From: Allopseudospirillum japonicum
GTDB lineage: Bacteria > Pseudomonadota > Gammaproteobacteria > Pseudomonadales > Halomonadaceae
Length of the DNA stretch: 64,000 bases
Assembly: GCF_900108915.1 (NCBI RefSeq)
Contig: NZ_FNYH01000001.1
Location: 248,001-312,000, forward strand
Direction: 5' to 3'
Shown: positions 42,552 through 51,693 of the stretch, piece by piece
Layout: every line of letters starts with the position of its first letter
Position numbering within the stretch: the stretch's first letter is position 1
The notes under the pieces: generated by a model
Seen by the model: the letters and a program-made list of their open reading frames with translations, nothing else
Database searches by the model: none
Told to the model about the DNA's origin: nothing
Made by a program: the position numbers and the translations under genes

Positions 42552-43022
42552 CTAAAAACCCATCGCCCATTGCCAATCAGCACAAGCAGGATGATGATGT
42601 TGTGCATCTGTATGATAAGGCGCTAATTTTTCTTCTTGGGCCTGCGCAATTTGGCGCACGCTAGGATCTATATCTTGTGCAAGGATAGCTAAGACTTGCG
42701 CGCTAATCTGAGGATTTTTTGCTAAAGACAAGCGCACCGCTGCTTCTGGGTGTTGTGCTAATTGCAACGCACTGGCCTCACTCAATATCGCTTTGCGTGC
42801 TGCCATATGGACTACAGGCAAACTCGGTGCATTCTGCAAAATAGCCTCGAGTAGGCGGCTAGGCAGGCTCGGGTTTTGTACCATCCAAAATGCATGTTCT
42901 GGATAATGTCGCATGACCTGATGCCAAAATTCTGCTGTTGCTTGCGTTTGGGTTGCTTGCTGACGTGAATACATATCGCCTTGGCGAATAAGAGCATCAA
43001 ATTGGTCTGCACTAACTAGCAT
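42552..43022 (-). CDS. HEAT/leucine-rich-variant repeat-like protein
   Basis: A 156-residue protein with repeated helical units: NPSLPSRLLEAIL, HPEAAVRLSLAKNPQISAQVLAILAQD and DPSVRQIAQAQ, matching the V-R-x-x-x-A-x-N-P-x pattern of leucine-rich-variant/HEAT repeats (residues about 55-130). Such repeats usually bind proteins. The ATG at 43022 (MLVSADQF) is chosen because AAAGGTG lies 6 nt upstream; a GTG at 43031 is the alternative. The C-terminus ends in a His-rich stretch. Partner unknown. Confidence 0.65.
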   Translation of the reverse strand: MLVSADQFDALIRQGDMYSRQQATQTQATAEFWHQVMRHYPEHAFWMVQNPSLPSRLLEAILQNAPSLPVVHMAARKAILSEASALQLAQHPEAAVRLSLAKNPQISAQVLAILAQDIDPSVRQIAQAQEEKLAPYHTDAQHHHPACADWQWAMGF

Positions 43023-43413
43023 AGGGATCACCTTTGCACATTTTCATTAGAAAAAAGGATTTGTTAGCCAAGGGGGTATTTAGGCTAACACCTTGGTCTA
43101 GGTTAGTTTATTCTCAGCAAGGACGTTTATTTCACCAACCCAGAACTTATCTTACCCATCTTTATAGACTAAAGAATAACATTTTTTGTAGTTTTTTTAC
43201 AAGAAGTACTTTAAAAGATTTAGATAACGTTTTTATGACATCCAAAAAGTAGCAAATACAGGCCAAGAAATGGTTACTTTTCAACAGAATGAAGCAAGCA
43301 TGTGTTTGAAGACCTAACCTAAACGCAACCAAAGTTAGTTTTTTTACCAAATACTTGATTTCTGGCAAGTATGTTAGCCTTAGTGTTTTCCTGATCAATT
43401 AGGTTCCTTATCC
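43023..43413. other. 391-bp intergenic region without a recognisable feature
   Basis: Lies between the LRV-like gene and the divergent lpxR-like gene. Short open frames occur here (for example 43034-43252) but none has a ribosome site or recognisable product. The region must hold both promoters, but I see no strong box or hairpin. Confidence 0.5.
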
Positions 43414-44430
43414 ATGCACAATAGCAAGCCAATCCTTTTTTATTGCCTACTTTTGCTAGGTACTCATACCAGCTTTGCGCAGGAGGCCCAAGACTTACAA
43501 ACCGATGAAATTTTGTGGAATCTTCAATTAGAAAATGACATGTGGGGGAAGGGCTCAGACCGGCATTACACACATGGCACCCAGATTGGCTGGATGCTAT
43601 TAGATGAAAATACCCCTTGGATCAGTGAATTAGCAGAAAGTTTGCCTTGGTGGCAGGAGCAAGCCGAGTACTCCTTAGAGTTCACTTTAGGACAGAATAT
43701 TTACACCCCAGCGGATATTGAAACACCTGAGCTTCTCACCCAAGATCGCCCTTATGCAGGCTATCTCTATTGGGGGGCTAGCTTGAATAATCTGCATCCA
43801 GATGCCAGCAAACAAGGGCGCATTGCTGAACGTATGGCCATTGAGTTGGGCATGGTGGGACCGGCTTCTTTAGCTGATCAAACCCAAAAATTAGTGCACC
43901 GCATTATTAATACACGTCGTCCTCGTGGCTGGCATCATCAACTACATAATGAACCGACTGCTAATTTATTTTACGAACGCAAATGGCAAAACTTCCATTC
44001 CCTTGGCCAATATAATGATCTAGAAATCTCTCCTAGTTTCGATTTAGCTTTAGGGAACTTACATACTTATGCAGGTGCTGGGCTTTTAGTTCGTTGGGGG
44101 CAGGGCGTTCGTACAGATTTTGGCCCACCGAGTATTCGCCCTGGAATGTTGGGATCCATATACTTTAAACCGAGCCAAACACTCCATTGGTATTTCTTTG
44201 CTGGCATGCATACACGCTTTGTTGCACGTAATTTGTTACTTGATGGTAATACTTGGCGATCCAGTCATGCTGTTAAACGTAAAACTTGGATTTGGGATGC
44301 ACAAGCGGGTGTTGCGGTGACTTATCATAAATGGCGTTTGGCGTTTACCAATATTTTTAGGGGCCGGGAGTTCGTCGGTCAAACTAAAGGCGACGAGTAC
44401 GGTCTGATAAGCTTATCTTTTTATTGGTAA
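43414..44430 (+). CDS. Lipid A deacylase LpxR family outer-membrane protein
   Basis: A 338-residue protein with a signal peptide (cleavage after THTSFAQ, near residue 23) and a predicted 12-strand outer-membrane barrel. Seen: QLENDMWGKGSDRHYTHGTQIGW near residues 39-60, with the Asn-Asp active-site pair, RPYAGYLYWG near 110-120, RPRGWHHQLHNEPTANLFYER near 169-190 with a candidate catalytic His, and an aromatic C-terminal residue (SFYW) usual for barrels. LpxR removes the 3'-acyloxyacyl group of lipid A in Salmonella; activity here is inferred. Confidence 0.85.
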   Translation: MHNSKPILFYCLLLLGTHTSFAQEAQDLQTDEILWNLQLENDMWGKGSDRHYTHGTQIGWMLLDENTPWISELAESLPWWQEQAEYSLEFTLGQNIYTPADIETPELLTQDRPYAGYLYWGASLNNLHPDASKQGRIAERMAIELGMVGPASLADQTQKLVHRIINTRRPRGWHHQLHNEPTANLFYERKWQNFHSLGQYNDLEISPSFDLALGNLHTYAGAGLLVRWGQGVRTDFGPPSIRPGMLGSIYFKPSQTLHWYFFAGMHTRFVARNLLLDGNTWRSSHAVKRKTWIWDAQAGVAVTYHKWRLAFTNIFRGREFVGQTKGDEYGLISLSFYW

Positions 44431-44477
44431 ATCATAGCTTATGGTTACAGATTTTCTGGTGCATTTTTTAAGGGCAC

Positions 44478-44509
44478 AAAAAAAGCCCTGATTTCTATCA
44501 GGGCTTTTT
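44478..44509. terminator. Two-way terminator between lpxR-like gene and tRNA-Ser
   Basis: AAAAAAAGCCCTGAT pairs with ATCAGGGCTTTTT around TTCT. It serves the rightward lpxR-like gene and the leftward tRNA-Ser. Confidence 0.9.
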
Positions 44510-44519
44510 CTTTGTTTGG

Positions 44520-44610
44520 TGGCGGAGGGACAGGGATTCGAACCCTGGAAGGGCTATTAACCCTTGCCGGTTTTCAAGACCGGTGCATTCAACCGCTCTG
44601 CCATCCCTCC
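44520..44610 (-). tRNA. tRNA-Ser (anticodon TGA)
   Basis: A 91-nt class II tRNA on the minus strand. Acceptor GGAGGGA (44610-44604) pairs with TCCCTCC (44530-44524); discriminator G and CCA (44522-44520) are encoded. Anticodon loop CTTGAAA with TGA, a long variable arm (GCAAGGGTTAATAGCCCTT) and GGTTCGAATCC in the T arm. Confidence 0.97.
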
Positions 44611-44661
44611 TAAACACGAGCGCTATAATAGCAGATAAAAAAAAGTCGTCAAGCTATTTTT

Positions 44662-45864
44662 TTAAATACCTAACATATGGAACATTTCATCAAGCTGTTC
44701 TTGCGACTCTTGAATCAACTGAAGGCTGAGCTCAGGCGTCATAGAACCTTCTAGTGCCAGTTTACGAAAAGCGGGCACTTCATCCATACGTGGATATTGG
44801 AATTGCTCATTGGAACCAATCACACTATGTAACTTTGCAACAATCAGCACATCTCGATAATCAACTGCAGCTTGTACATCACTAGCAAACCACTGACAAC
44901 CTTGTGCAATGGCATCAATCACTAGGGGTTCAAACTCCCAATGTTGTAAGACTTCAACCGCCATAGGGATATTCAAATCCTTAAGCAAGATAGCCATGTC
45001 CGCCGGAATTTCTTCTAGCTGATCTAAGTACATAAGTACAGGCAGCTCACCAATGTTGTGTAACAATCCAACGAGCAAGGCCGTTTCTGGATTCATATTC
45101 GCTCTTTGTGCTAAAAGCTGACACAAGGTGCCCACTTGAACGCTTTTACGCCAGCTTTCTTGCATCGCCAAGCGCGTTTCTTTATGACGCGCTTTAAACA
45201 ACTGCTTCAATGAAAAACTCATCACCAGTTGTTTTGTGGTCGCTAGCCCTAAACGCATGACAGCATCATGACATCCATTACAAGCATGTCCACGTCGATA
45301 AATCGGGCTATTTGCGGTACGAATCAACTTGGTGACAATCGAAGGGTCCGTGTTGAGGACTTGCTCGACTTCAGCAACGTGCGCTTCACCTGTATTAATT
45401 AATTCACGCACTTTTAATGCGACCTTCGGTAAGCTTGGCAACCTAAACTGGTTAGAAGTTAAATCTTCCTGCAACTTGGTAAGCAATATATGGCTTGCTT
45501 GTGTTGGCTTACTTTGCGCATTACGTGTTTTAGCCACAATATCTTTTAAAGTTTCATTATGAATGACTAACAAACGGCTCGGTTGCAAAGCACTCACTTC
45601 ATAAAAGCTGGGGCGTAAACGCGCAACACTCAAACGCGCATCATCCGAACCCGCTTTAATCTCCTTGTGCATACCATCTTCAGCCGTTAGCTGCAGACTG
45701 CCTTGCAAGAGAAAAAATTCATACGGGCTGTTAGAGCCTAGTGGCAACACGATATCGCCTTTTGCCTTGCAGGTGTAGGTTTTCAGATGCTTACTTAAAA
45801 TGATTAGCTGGTCATCACTCAGTTGTGAAAACTGTTCAAATTGCTTCAAGCTGGATAGCTTCAT
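44662..45864 (-). CDS. Cyclic-nucleotide-binding-like + HDOD domain protein
   Basis: A 400-residue cytosolic signalling protein. Residues 1-110 resemble a cNMP-binding (cupin) domain: LSDDQLIILSKHLKTYTCKAKGDIVLPLGSNSPYEFFLLQGSLQL. Residues about 150-350 form an HDOD domain: LPSLPKVALKVRELINTGEAHVAEVEQVLNTDPSIVTKLIRTANS and AVMRLGLATTKQLVMSF, then LVGLLHNIGELPVLMYL. HDOD proteins act in signal relay without conserved phosphodiesterase activity. ATG at 45864 (MKLSSLKQFEQ) is preferred; the frame stays open to 45912. Regulator partner unknown. Confidence 0.88.
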   Translation of the reverse strand: MKLSSLKQFEQFSQLSDDQLIILSKHLKTYTCKAKGDIVLPLGSNSPYEFFLLQGSLQLTAEDGMHKEIKAGSDDARLSVARLRPSFYEVSALQPSRLLVIHNETLKDIVAKTRNAQSKPTQASHILLTKLQEDLTSNQFRLPSLPKVALKVRELINTGEAHVAEVEQVLNTDPSIVTKLIRTANSPIYRRGHACNGCHDAVMRLGLATTKQLVMSFSLKQLFKARHKETRLAMQESWRKSVQVGTLCQLLAQRANMNPETALLVGLLHNIGELPVLMYLDQLEEIPADMAILLKDLNIPMAVEVLQHWEFEPLVIDAIAQGCQWFASDVQAAVDYRDVLIVAKLHSVIGSNEQFQYPRMDEVPAFRKLALEGSMTPELSLQLIQESQEQLDEMFHMLGI

Positions 45865-46027
45865 AATAAAACCAGATGCTCCAGAAATCAGGCGGCTACA
45901 CACAGCAACCAACCCCGGCCAGAATAGGAAGAAATTAAGCTTTGCAGCCTTAGAAAGTACCCTGCAAGCTAATTACAAAATGTTAGCATTTTGTTACATA
46001 AGTGTCATTAGCAAACAAACGTATTAA

Positions 46028-47707
46028 TTAATTCAGTGACAAAATATGTACCTTGATGCGTGGTGTTTTCGCTAGAAAACGCTTGCACCAATTAAAGGTT
46101 AAGCGTTGTAAATGCCATTCCAACACACTTGGGGCGCTTTCTAATAAAGAAACTAATAAAGATTGGGTTAAGTGTTGGTGTAGATCTTGCTCTAATTGTG
46201 CAGTCACCGCCAATCCCCAAAAGTCAATTGCTAACACCTGCACATGTGGATTTGGCGTATGCTGGATCACTAAATGCAAATAAACCCCACCTTGCTGGCT
46301 TAGATTTTGCCGCTCACTTAAGTGCAGAGCATCTTGAGCAAATAATTGCTTACCATCAATTAACCAACGCCCTGCTTTATATTCACGTACTTTTCGTGGC
46401 GCACCTCGGCCTAAGGCTACCAGGTCACCATTATGGGGAATATAGGTATAAGTAATACCAGAAGCTTGTGCAACTTCCTGATTTTTGTGTTGATGTCGAT
46501 ACTCACCATGTACAGGAATCAAGGTACTTGGCTGTAACCATTGCAATAGCTGCATGATTTCTTCTTGTGCCGGATGTCCAGAAGCATGAATCGGGTGCTG
46601 ACGCTCGGTCATTAAGATCATACCGCGCTTGAGTAGCTGATTATAAATTTTTTCTAATGCAAGCTCATTGCCTGGAATGACTTTAGAAGAAAACAACACA
46701 TAATCACCCACTTCCAGCTCCAGTTCAGGATGTGTCCCTGCAGCTAAACGGGCCAAAGCCGAGCCTGGCTCCCCTTGGGAACCTGTGCATACAATAAGCT
46801 GTTCATGGGCAGGCAAATACCCTAAATCACGTGCAGGAATCGGTGCAGGCATACCTTCTAAATACTGATTAGCCTTGGCTGCTTGATAGAGTCTTTGCAT
46901 AGTGCGCCCAAGCAAAGTAATTTTTCGCCCCGTCGCCTGTGCCACTTGACCAAGGGAGTACATACGCGCAATGTTGCTTGCAAAGCAGGTTACAACCACA
47001 CGCCGATCTAATTGGGAAATCACCTGTTTTAATCCAGTTTGCACTTCTGCTTCTGAACGACTCCAACCAGCATTTGGCGCGTTCGTTGAATCACAGACCA
47101 AAGTGTCTAAACCTGCAGCACCAATTTCTTGTAAGCGCTGACTTGCGGTTAAAGCACCCACAACAGGGGCAGCATCTAGCTTCCAATCTCCTGTATGTAA
47201 TAAGGTATGCTCGGCAACTTTTAAATAAATAGAATGCGCTTCTGGAATTGAGTGTGTCACAGGCACCCATTCGACTTGGAAACCTGCCAACTGATACTGT
47301 GTCAATGGCTTAATAAGCTGCAAATCTAACTCAGACAAATCCGCAAATTGCGTCCAACGGTCACGAATAAGATGCGCAGTAAAAGGTGTGGTATAAATAG
47401 GACAACGCCATTTAGACCATAACCAAGGGATTGCTCCTATATGATCCTCATGCCCATGCGTGATTACCAAGGCTTGCGGACGTATCTTCACTTCCTCCAA
47501 TCCGCTAATATCAGGCACCCATTGATCTACTCCGGGAATACCTCTAGCAAAACCTAAACCACAATCAATAGCTAGCCATTGATCCTGATATCCATATAAA
47601 GCTAGATTTCCACCAATTTCACCTGCGCCCCCTAAAGGCAAAAATAACAGGGGCGCGGGCGGTGTCCGCCTAATTTGTACTTGTGCGATTGAAGAAGCTT
47701 GATTCAC
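46028..47707 (-). CDS. RNase J-like metallo-beta-lactamase/beta-CASP nuclease
   Basis: A 559-residue protein. Seen: LPLGGAGEIGGNLALYGY at the start, the metal-binding HGHEDHIGAIPWLW near residues 79-92, VTHSIPEAHSIYLK near 145, HTGDWKLDA near 170, VCDSTNAPN near 200, VVTCFASNIARM (beta-CASP motif) near 229-240, VCTGSQGEPGSALARLA near 300, and IHASGHPAQEEI with VHGEYRHQ near 372-400. RNase J matures and degrades RNA in Gram-positives. Gammaproteobacteria normally rely on RNase E, so the gene is an accessory here. GTG start, AGGA about 10 nt upstream. Single gene. Confidence 0.9.
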   Translation of the reverse strand: MNQASSIAQVQIRRTPPAPLLFLPLGGAGEIGGNLALYGYQDQWLAIDCGLGFARGIPGVDQWVPDISGLEEVKIRPQALVITHGHEDHIGAIPWLWSKWRCPIYTTPFTAHLIRDRWTQFADLSELDLQLIKPLTQYQLAGFQVEWVPVTHSIPEAHSIYLKVAEHTLLHTGDWKLDAAPVVGALTASQRLQEIGAAGLDTLVCDSTNAPNAGWSRSEAEVQTGLKQVISQLDRRVVVTCFASNIARMYSLGQVAQATGRKITLLGRTMQRLYQAAKANQYLEGMPAPIPARDLGYLPAHEQLIVCTGSQGEPGSALARLAAGTHPELELEVGDYVLFSSKVIPGNELALEKIYNQLLKRGMILMTERQHPIHASGHPAQEEIMQLLQWLQPSTLIPVHGEYRHQHKNQEVAQASGITYTYIPHNGDLVALGRGAPRKVREYKAGRWLIDGKQLFAQDALHLSERQNLSQQGGVYLHLVIQHTPNPHVQVLAIDFWGLAVTAQLEQDLHQHLTQSLLVSLLESAPSVLEWHLQRLTFNWCKRFLAKTPRIKVHILSLN

Positions 47708-48009
47708 AGGTTTAAATTCCTAGTCTAATCCTTGGGGAGCAGGCACGACCTTGTGTAGGTTTCACCCAAGCCACACATTGCTCATTGGTTTACCCTTGGT
47801 ACCTAGTGACTTAGTGAATGGATAGTTTCTTACCAAGGAGGCTCTGTTTTCAATAGGATACCATGAGCAAGATCATCTTTTATTGCCTGCAAATGATATA
47901 GGCTGTGGCTTTTGCACTTGATATCTAGGCGTTCGTTGCTAGAAGCTGTTAAGCTTCATTAACAAAATATCTTAAAGGTCTGACATCTTGAGTATTAGGG
48001 CTTCATCAT
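47708..48009. other. 302-bp divergent region with an 8-bp inverted repeat
   Basis: CCTTGGTA (47794-47801) and TACCAAGG (47831-47838) are perfect inverted copies 29 bp apart, between the RNase J-like gene and the PAS/chemoreceptor genes. A small hairpin or operator is possible. No gene is seen. Confidence 0.45.
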
Positions 48010-48558
48010 ATGCCACATTTTGTCCATGGACGCTCACAGCCTAGAGAACATCAGGTTTATTTACCGAAAGACGAGCTTATCATTTCCAAAACAGATACAA
48101 AAGGATGCATTACTTATGCAAACCGCACCTTTATGCGTATTTGCGGATTTGCAGAACATGAATTACTTGGACGGCCTCATAATCTTATTCGCCATCAAGA
48201 TATGCCACGCGGTGCTTTTCGTTTAATGTGGCAAACACTCAAACAACAAAGTGAGTTTTTTGCATTTGTAAAAAATCGCACTGCAGCCCATGATTATTAT
48301 TGGGTTTTTGCTAATATTACTCCGGACTTTGATAATCAAGGCCAATTAAAAGGCTATTTTTCTGTACGTAGACAAGCTAATCCACAAGCTTTAAATTTAA
48401 TTATCCCGCTGTACCAGCAAATGTGTGTGCTAGAACAGCAAAATGATAAGGCACACGCGCCTGATGCTTCCATTCGTTGGTTAACACAAAAGATCGTCGA
48501 TACAGGATATAGCGACTACACCCAGTTCGTTTTAGCCTTGCAAGGGGAGCTTGCCTGA
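48010..48558 (+). CDS. PAS-domain protein, Aer-type sensor half
   Basis: A 182-residue soluble protein. Residues 20-130 form a PAS domain very like that of aerotaxis receptor Aer: [50 protein letters not shown]. In Aer this domain binds FAD and senses redox state. The protein ends soon after the PAS domain ([19 protein letters not shown] is the usual linker into the receptor) and has no membrane or signalling region. The next gene supplies those parts, so the two probably work together. ATG at 48010. Confidence 0.85.
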   Translation: MPHFVHGRSQPREHQVYLPKDELIISKTDTKGCITYANRTFMRICGFAEHELLGRPHNLIRHQDMPRGAFRLMWQTLKQQSEFFAFVKNRTAAHDYYWVFANITPDFDNQGQLKGYFSVRRQANPQALNLIIPLYQQMCVLEQQNDKAHAPDASIRWLTQKIVDTGYSDYTQFVLALQGELA

Positions 48559-48592
48559 GACAGCTAAAACATCGAAGACGAGCTTATTTCTT

Positions 48593-50068
48593 ATGTTCAA
48601 AAAGCAAAGCACTTCAAAAGGTTCTCCTCTATTGCTTGCACGCTTTGGTCTTGTGTGCGTTATCTTTTGTATTTGCAGTTGGGCAACGGCCCTTATTTCT
48701 ATGGTGCGTTTTGGTTTAGATCCTATGCTTTTTGGTCCTCCAATATTAGCCAGTCTTTTTGCTTTTTATGCTTGGCACCAAGCGCATCGCCCAGTCAAAA
48801 CACTGGATAATATTCATCAGGCTTTGGAATTTGCCTGCCAAGGCATCTTACATGTACGTATTACCCAGACACCCAAATTAGGTGAGATTGGTAAAGTCAG
48901 CTGGCAGTTAAATGATTTTTTAGATTTAGTAGAAACTTACTTTAAAGAGATCAATGCCGCATTTCATGCCGTCTCTCAAGGCCAATTTAATCGTCATGCC
49001 TTGTCTTTGGGTTTGCCAGGTGAATTCGCACGCTCTTTAAAAAATATCAATGTTTCCATTCAGGCAATGCAAGAAAACCATAAATTCACTGAGCAAAATC
49101 GTTTTGCATCTGCCTTACATGAGCTCAATACTGAGAATCTACGAGCTAACTTACAACGCAATCAACAAGATTTAATTTCTATCAGCGAGTATATGTCGCA
49201 AATCGCGCAAGTCTCTGCCAACAATGCACAAGATGCCGATTTAAGCCGACGTTCTGCAGAAGATATTTTGCATGCATTGCAAGATATTAGTTCTGGGCTT
49301 TCCAATGTTGACCAGTCTGTCACTGAGCTGCACGCTAACAGTAATCAAGTCACGACTTCGTTACAGCTGATTACAGACATTGCTGATCAGACCAACCTGC
49401 TTGCGCTCAATGCCTCTATCGAAGCGGCTCGGGCTGGCGAGCAAGGTCGTGGATTTGCAGTGGTTGCAGATGAGGTTAAAAATCTTTCGTTAAAAACCAA
49501 ACAAGCTGCGGGCACGATAGAAGAGGTGCTGCACAATTTCCAACAGCAAGTCGGGCAAATTTTAGAAACATCACGCAATACACGCCAACAATCTCAACAA
49601 ATCCTGGTAGAAGTTCAACAGTTTCACCAACGCTTTGTAGCCTTTGCTGAAACCGCGAATACAACGATTGAACAGGTTGAATTTATCAAAGATAAATCTT
49701 TCGGCTCTTTAGTCAAAGTCGATCATATTATTTATAAGCAAAATGGCTATGCCGCTTTGGCCAAGCAGGAAACGGATACAGATCTAGAATCGCGCATTAA
49801 AATTGATCACACACAATGCCGCCTAGGACATTGGTATTATGAAGGCAACGGCTTCCAGCATTTCAAACATACTAGCCACTATGCCCGTTTAGAAAAACCA
49901 CATCGTTGCATTCATGAAGGCATCCAGCATGCCTTAACCAAGGCCCACCAATACCCAGTTGATGTGGAATATTTAATGAGCCTAATGCGTGATGTAGAAG
50001 CCTGTAGTGATCAAGTATTAGACACTATTGATCACATGATAGGAGAGCATCATCAGGCTTGCGCCTAG
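48593..50068 (+). CDS. Methyl-accepting chemotaxis protein with C-terminal CZB domain
   Basis: A 491-residue receptor. Seen: two membrane helices near residues 17-65 with almost no periplasmic loop, a HAMP-like region, the signalling tip [31 protein letters not shown] near 262-292, and a CZB domain with [29 protein letters not shown] and [15 protein letters not shown] carrying three His and one Cys (zinc ligands). CZB domains sense zinc or oxidants. The ATG at 48593 is preferred to a TTG at 48551 (too close to GGGGAG), though the latter would overlap the PAS gene by 8 nt. It lacks its own PAS domain. Confidence 0.92.
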   Translation: MFKKQSTSKGSPLLLARFGLVCVIFCICSWATALISMVRFGLDPMLFGPPILASLFAFYAWHQAHRPVKTLDNIHQALEFACQGILHVRITQTPKLGEIGKVSWQLNDFLDLVETYFKEINAAFHAVSQGQFNRHALSLGLPGEFARSLKNINVSIQAMQENHKFTEQNRFASALHELNTENLRANLQRNQQDLISISEYMSQIAQVSANNAQDADLSRRSAEDILHALQDISSGLSNVDQSVTELHANSNQVTTSLQLITDIADQTNLLALNASIEAARAGEQGRGFAVVADEVKNLSLKTKQAAGTIEEVLHNFQQQVGQILETSRNTRQQSQQILVEVQQFHQRFVAFAETANTTIEQVEFIKDKSFGSLVKVDHIIYKQNGYAALAKQETDTDLESRIKIDHTQCRLGHWYYEGNGFQHFKHTSHYARLEKPHRCIHEGIQHALTKAHQYPVDVEYLMSLMRDVEACSDQVLDTIDHMIGEHHQACA

Positions 50069-50084
50069 TATAGATTAAGGGAAG

Positions 50085-50546
50085 TTATACTATCCAAAAG
50101 CGCATCAACATCCCCAGATGACACGCAAGCACAACTAAAGTTAAACGGGTACGTAACTGTAAATACCAAGCAGGTACCCGTTTACGGCTTGCAGGCAAAC
50201 GCTCATACCACCAAGTTAATACAAAACCAATGGCCAATACCCAAAGCCCCTGTTCTTCATCAAGCAATAACGCTGGCCAAGCTAAAAGACTTGGGGCCAT
50301 ACTTAAAATCAGACGCTGCAAAGTATCCGGTGATAAAGGATTTTGCGAATCTCTTAAGGCAAGTCCCCAGTGAATCCCACCCAGAAAGCTCAAAATGATG
50401 GCAGCATAGAAAAGAAACGCATGCAAACTCCATACTTGCCAGAGCTGGGTTCCCCAAAACATGGCTAAAGTCAGCACGAAAGGCAAGATACCTGCATAGC
50501 CCAGATTTTGGGCTAAACGTTGGCGTCCATCCGGTATTTGTGTCAT
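50085..50546 (-). CDS. DUF3429 integral membrane protein
   Basis: A 153-residue protein with about five hydrophobic segments and the DUF3429 features LGYAGILPFVLTL and YAAIILSFLGGIHWGLAL near residues 48-65. No function is established. ATG has GGAGGG upstream. It follows hemH by 27 bp on the same strand and is probably cotranscribed; hemH-DUF3429 is a recurrent pair in related genomes. Confidence 0.85.
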   Translation of the reverse strand: MTQIPDGRQRLAQNLGYAGILPFVLTLAMFWGTQLWQVWSLHAFLFYAAIILSFLGGIHWGLALRDSQNPLSPDTLQRLILSMAPSLLAWPALLLDEEQGLWVLAIGFVLTWWYERLPASRKRVPAWYLQLRTRLTLVVLACHLGMLMRFWIV

Positions 50547-50573
50547 CTTCGCACCCTCCTATCAAATCAGCAC

Positions 50574-51578
50574 TTACCAACCTTGCGTATGTGTTTGTAC
50601 TAGCTCGGTTAACAAGTCCATATGTTCAGGGCGTGCATTGAGCGCTGGGATATATGCATAAGCTTGGCCACCATGCTTTAAAAATAATTCTCGGTTTTCT
50701 ACCTGAATTTCTTCCAAAGTTTCTAAACAATCGGCTGCAAATGCAGGGCAAATCACATCCACACTGTGCACACCATCACGTGCCCATTGCTTAAGGCTAG
50801 CATCTGTGTAAGGTTTGACCCACTCCTCGCGTCCAAAACGTGATTGAAAACTGCATAAATATTCATCCGTACTCAGTTGTAACGCCTGCGCAAGTAACTC
50901 AGCCGTTTTACGACATTGCGCAGCATAAGGATCCCCTTTGTCTGCATAGCGCTCTGGAATACCATGAAAAGACATCAACAATTTTTGTTTGCGTCCATGT
51001 TCTTGCCAATGCTGACGTACAGAAGCGGCTAAAGCTTCAATGTAAGCAGGATGCTGATGATAATCACGCACCCAACGCATCTGTGGCAAGTGAGGACACT
51101 TTTGTAAACCCCGTGCTAAACGATCATATACCGCCCCAGTGGTCGAAGATGAAAACTGAGGATATAAAGGTAAAATCAATAAGTTACTGACACCTTGTTG
51201 ACGTAAAGCACGCCCTGCCGCTTCCATGCTCGGTTCACCATAGGTCATTGCAAGCTCAACAGGAATCTTTTGCCCATAAGCTTGCTGTAACGCCTCTGTT
51301 AAAGCGGCCGTTTGCTGGCGGCTAATTGCCAATAAAGGAGACCCTTCTGGTGTCCAAATACTTTGGTAAGCCTTAGCCACTTTACGTGGACGCACACGCA
51401 AAATGATCCCATGCAGGATTAACCACCATAGAGGGCGCGCCATATCCACCACTCTTACATCCGCTAAAAACTCTGCCAAATAAGTACGCACAGCTTCTGG
51501 TGTAGGTGCACTAGGTGTACCTAAATTGACCAAAAGCACACCAAAAGGCGGTGGTGTCATCTTGACTGATTCACTCAT
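50574..51578 (-). CDS. hemH: Ferrochelatase
   Basis: A 334-residue enzyme inserting Fe2+ into protoporphyrin IX, the last step of haem synthesis; membrane-associated on the cytosolic side. Seen: GVLLVNLGTPSAPTPEAVRTYLAEFL near residues 13-38, LLILPLYPQFSSSTTGAVYD near 132-151, the active-site LLMSFHGIPERYADKGDPYAAQC near 200-222 with catalytic His, and VDVICPAFAADCLETLEEI near 269-287. Promoter region holds an inverted repeat with TGTACA/TATACA halves (51621-51650). DUF3429 follows. Confidence 0.97.
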   Translation of the reverse strand: MSESVKMTPPPFGVLLVNLGTPSAPTPEAVRTYLAEFLADVRVVDMARPLWWLILHGIILRVRPRKVAKAYQSIWTPEGSPLLAISRQQTAALTEALQQAYGQKIPVELAMTYGEPSMEAAGRALRQQGVSNLLILPLYPQFSSSTTGAVYDRLARGLQKCPHLPQMRWVRDYHQHPAYIEALAASVRQHWQEHGRKQKLLMSFHGIPERYADKGDPYAAQCRKTAELLAQALQLSTDEYLCSFQSRFGREEWVKPYTDASLKQWARDGVHSVDVICPAFAADCLETLEEIQVENRELFLKHGGQAYAYIPALNARPEHMDLLTELVQTHTQGW

Positions 51579-51620
51579 AGGGAAATTCCTTGCTTACGAC
51601 TTGTCAGATAGAAACTATTC

Positions 51621-51650
51621 GCTAGATTATACAAAAAATGTACATCTAGC
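51621..51650. promoter_or_regulatory. TGTACA-type inverted repeat between hemH and the DCC gene
   Basis: GCTAGATTATACA-AAAA-ATGTACATCTAGC: two 12-13-bp arms with one or two mismatches around an A-rich centre. The halves carry TATACA/TGTACA, similar to the repeats before the FAD oxidoreductase-DUF1365-cfa operon. It lies between divergent genes and could control both. Confidence 0.45.
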
Positions 51651-51693
51651 ATATACTTTTCATTATGTATAAGTTTGATAGAGGTAAAACCTG

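Noticed and set aside
43034-43252. 72-codon frame in the gap before the lpxR-like gene
   Set aside because: Lacks a ribosome site and recognisable features.
48540-48600. Frameshift splitting an Aer receptor
   Set aside because: Both genes have acceptable starts and the PAS gene ends in a usual linker; a natural two-gene arrangement is more likely, but reads should be checked.
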